Under the pieces are notes generated by a model. That model did no database searches and was not told the origin of the DNA. It saw nothing but the letters and a program-made list of their open reading frames with translations. Positions 61,934 through 64,000 of a DNA stretch of 64,000 bases are shown in pieces. Numbering within the stretch: the stretch's first letter is position 1; every line of letters starts with the position of its first letter. The stretch is from assembly GCF_002975405.1 (NCBI RefSeq), contig NZ_PCPS01000001.1:558001-622000 (forward strand). Reading direction: 5' to 3'. Source of the DNA: Arthrobacter sp. MYb229. Lineage in GTDB: Bacteria; Actinomycetota; Actinomycetes; Actinomycetales; Micrococcaceae. Both the position numbers and the translations under genes were made by a program.

Positions 61934-64000
61934 GTGGCCTCAGCCGATAATTACAATGCACGTCATCTCTCCGTTCTTGAGGGGCTCGAAGCGGTACGCA
62001 AGCGACCTGGCATGTACATCGGGTCAACCGATTCTCGTGGCTTGATGCACTGCCTGTGGGAGATCATTGATAACTCCGTCGACGAGGCGCTAGGCGGTTT
62101 CGGGCAATCCATCAATGTCATCTTGCATGCCGATGGTTCGGTCGAGGTGCATGATGATGGGCGTGGCATTCCCGTTGACATCGAGCCGAAGACCGGTCTG
62201 AGCGGCATGGAAGTCGTCTTCACCAAACTACATGCCGGCGGTAAATTCGGCGGCGGCTCCTATGGGGCTTCCGGCGGCTTGCACGGGGTAGGCGCTTCGG
62301 TGGTCAACGCTCTTTCTGCTCGACTAGACGTCGAAGTTGATCGCGGCGGCAAAACCTATTCGATGCAGTTCCGCCGTGGTGAGCCAGGCAAATTCGCTGA
62401 TCGTGGCCGGCCCAAAGCCGATGCCCCCTTCGCCGCTCATGAAAAAGCAACCGTTCCGGAAATCATCGGCAAAGCAAAGCGCGGGGTGACCGGTACCCGT
62501 ATCCGTTACTGGGCAGATGACCATATCTTCACGTCGGACGCAAAATTCTCATATGAAGAACTCCAGAATCGCGCCCGCCAGACCTCTTTCCTAGTTCCTG
62601 GACTGCGGATCACCTTGCGCGACGAACGTGCGCTGGCCGGAACCGCGGGAGCCGAAGGACCCTATGAGGAGGTCTTCCAGCACGACGGCGGCATTAGCGA
62701 GTTCGTCGAGTACCTGAGCAGCGATTCGTCGGTCACCGACGTGTGGCGCGTCCATGGCAGTGGTTCATTCCACGAGAAGGTTCCGGTAATCGACGAGAAC
62801 GGGCGGAGCCATATCGAAGACGTTCAGCGCGTGTGCGAGGTCGACGTCGCGTTGCGTTGGGGGATTGGATATGACACCACCATCCAAAGCTTCGTGAATA
62901 TCATTGCCACGCCTAAGGGCGGAACGCATATTTCCGGCTTCGAGCAGGCACTGCTGAAGTCTTTCCGCAAGAATGTCGACGCCAATGCTCGCAAACTCAA
63001 ATTTGGTCAAAAAGACAAAATTGAGAAAGACGATGTGATGGCCGGGCTGACCGCAGTGCTCACGGTGCGCCTTGCCGAGCCCCAATTCGAAGGACAGACC
63101 AAGGAAATTCTTGGTACTTCGCAGGTCCGGCAGATTGTCACGAAGGTTGTCGAAAAGGCGCTGAACGAGCGCCTGGCATCCACCAAGCGCAATGAAAAGG
63201 CCGAAGCGTCGACGCTTCTTGAAAAAGTCGTCAATGAAATGAAGTCCAGGGTTTCGGCTCGGATGCATAAGGAAACTCAGCGTCGCAAAACCGCGCTCGA
63301 GTCTTCCTCGCTTCCAACCAAGCTGCTTGATTGCCGGAGCAAAGAAGTCGGGCGTTCTGAACTCTTCATCGTCGAGGGTGACAGCGCATTGGGTACTGCG
63401 CGTGTGGCGCGTTCCAGCGAGTTCCAGGCGCTACTGCCAATTCGAGGCAAGATCCTCAACGTGCAGAAGGCCTCCATTTCGGACATGCTCTCGAACGTGG
63501 AATGTGCTGCCATGATTCAGGTGATTGGCGCCGGATCGGGGCGAAGCTTCGATATCGAGCAGGCCAGATACGGCAAGATCATCTTGATGACGGATGCCGA
63601 CGTTGATGGGGCGCATATTCGAACGCTGCTGTTGACGCTGTTCTATCGGTACATGCGGCCCATGATCGAGCACGGCCGCGTCTATGCAGCAGTTCCGCCA
63701 TTGCATCGTATTGAGGTGATCAACCCGGGGTCGAAGGCGAACGAGGTAATTTACACTTATTCCGAGGCCGAGATGTCTGCCCTGCTGGCCAAGATTGAAG
63801 CCGAAGGTAAACGCTATAAGGAACCGATCCAACGGTACAAGGGACTTGGCGAGATGGACGCTGACCAGTTGGCCGAGACGACCATGGATCCGCAGCATCG
63901 GATGCTTCGGCGCGTGGGCATTGAACACGCTCAGGCGGCCGAGGAAGTCTTCGACTTGCTGATGGGCTCGGACGTCGCTCCGCGCAAGAACTTCATCATT
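61934..64000 (+). CDS. parE: DNA topoisomerase IV subunit B (3' end outside window)
   Basis: The first 689 residues of a type IIA topoisomerase ATPase subunit; few residues remain beyond the edge. GTG at 61934 gives the start ASADNYNARHLSVLEGLEAV. GHKL motifs: EIIDNSVDEAL, DDGRGIPVD, GGLHGVGASVVNAL. TOPRIM residues: Glu481 in EGDSA, and Asp554, Asp556 and Asp558 in DADVDGAH. QRYKGLGEM follows. EGDSALGTARVARSSEFQALLPIRG differs from the usual GyrB wording (EGDSAGGSAKQGRDR) and, with the position next to sigA, favours ParE, as in Streptomyces. Mycobacteria lack this enzyme. Confidence 0.9.
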   Translation, partial: MASADNYNARHLSVLEGLEAVRKRPGMYIGSTDSRGLMHCLWEIIDNSVDEALGGFGQSINVILHADGSVEVHDDGRGIPVDIEPKTGLSGMEVVFTKLHAGGKFGGGSYGASGGLHGVGASVVNALSARLDVEVDRGGKTYSMQFRRGEPGKFADRGRPKADAPFAAHEKATVPEIIGKAKRGVTGTRIRYWADDHIFTSDAKFSYEELQNRARQTSFLVPGLRITLRDERALAGTAGAEGPYEEVFQHDGGISEFVEYLSSDSSVTDVWRVHGSGSFHEKVPVIDENGRSHIEDVQRVCEVDVALRWGIGYDTTIQSFVNIIATPKGGTHISGFEQALLKSFRKNVDANARKLKFGQKDKIEKDDVMAGLTAVLTVRLAEPQFEGQTKEILGTSQVRQIVTKVVEKALNERLASTKRNEKAEASTLLEKVVNEMKSRVSARMHKETQRRKTALESSSLPTKLLDCRSKEVGRSELFIVEGDSALGTARVARSSEFQALLPIRGKILNVQKASISDMLSNVECAAMIQVIGAGSGRSFDIEQARYGKIILMTDADVDGAHIRTLLLTLFYRYMRPMIEHGRVYAAVPPLHRIEVINPGSKANEVIYTYSEAEMSALLAKIEAEGKRYKEPIQRYKGLGEMDADQLAETTMDPQHRMLRRVGIEHAQAAEEVFDLLMGSDVAPRKNFII

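Noticed and set aside
1-64000. Search for tRNA/rRNA genes, insertion sequences, integrases, toxin-antitoxin pairs and phage genes
   Set aside because: None was seen. Gene content and order are those of a core actinobacterial chromosome, so a hidden mobile or defence system is not supported.

Overview
The window is a gene-dense chromosomal segment of a high-GC Gram-positive (Actinomycetota). By gene content and order it most resembles the Micrococcaceae (Arthrobacter/Glutamicibacter group); that genus-level placement is inference. Supporting signs are a large NAD-glutamate dehydrogenase, a PdtaS-type kinase, a MurE with a non-DAP-type specificity motif, GlnE with two class I glutamine synthetases, Wag31/DivIVA, DUF3040, DUF4191 and DUF4192 proteins, and a sigA / DUF7455 / parE junction. 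I see no prophage, insertion sequence, CRISPR array, tRNA or rRNA. It is overwhelmingly core genome, and I found no wholly new multi-gene system.

Layout. 1-9.5 kb: end of the NAD-glutamate dehydrogenase, sensor kinase pdtaS, a secreted five-LysM lytic transglycosylase, an Rv2175c-like winged-helix protein, a polyprenyl diphosphate synthase, dinB and a DUF3040 membrane protein. 9.5-30.2 kb: the division and cell-wall (dcw) cluster mraZ-rsmH-ftsL-ftsI-murE-murF-mraY-murD-ftsW-murG-murC-ftsQ-ftsZ, then pgeF-sepF-yggT-divIVA-lspA-rluD, nearly all on the plus strand and often overlapping by 4 bases. 30.3-37.2 kb: dnaE, hisD, nrdR, map and a small acidic protein. 37.2-46.4 kb: panB and the nitrogen block glnA2-glnE ... 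glnA1, with a guanine deaminase and an RDD protein. 46.4-56.2 kb: DUF4191, lipA, lipB, a receptor-like Ser/Thr kinase, then sucB, lpdA and pepA on the minus strand. 56.4-64 kb: PAC2 protein, MFS transporter, DUF4192 protein, sigA, a DUF7455 zinc protein and parE, which runs off the right edge.

How the genes work together. Between them the cluster genes make the UDP-MurNAc-pentapeptide (MurC, D, E, F), lipid I and II (MraY, MurG) and the septal machine (FtsZ, SepF, FtsQ, FtsL, FtsW, FtsI, DivIVA). A polyprenyl synthase and a LysM transglycosylase lie just outside. GlnE can reversibly adenylylate GlnA1, which keeps the target tyrosine, but not GlnA2, which lacks it. LipA and LipB make the lipoyl groups carried by the SucB E2 subunit and reoxidised by Lpd.

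The most useful regulatory observations are a five-copy 10-bp direct repeat over the mraZ promoter, a close match to a GlnR box upstream of glnA1, a predicted G-quadruplex upstream of mraZ, and a recurring arrangement in which a -10-like hexamer sits six or seven bases before the start codon (dinB, dnaE, hisD, map, panB, lipB and others), which implies leaderless mRNAs. Many gene borders carry strong, often bidirectional, hairpin terminators.
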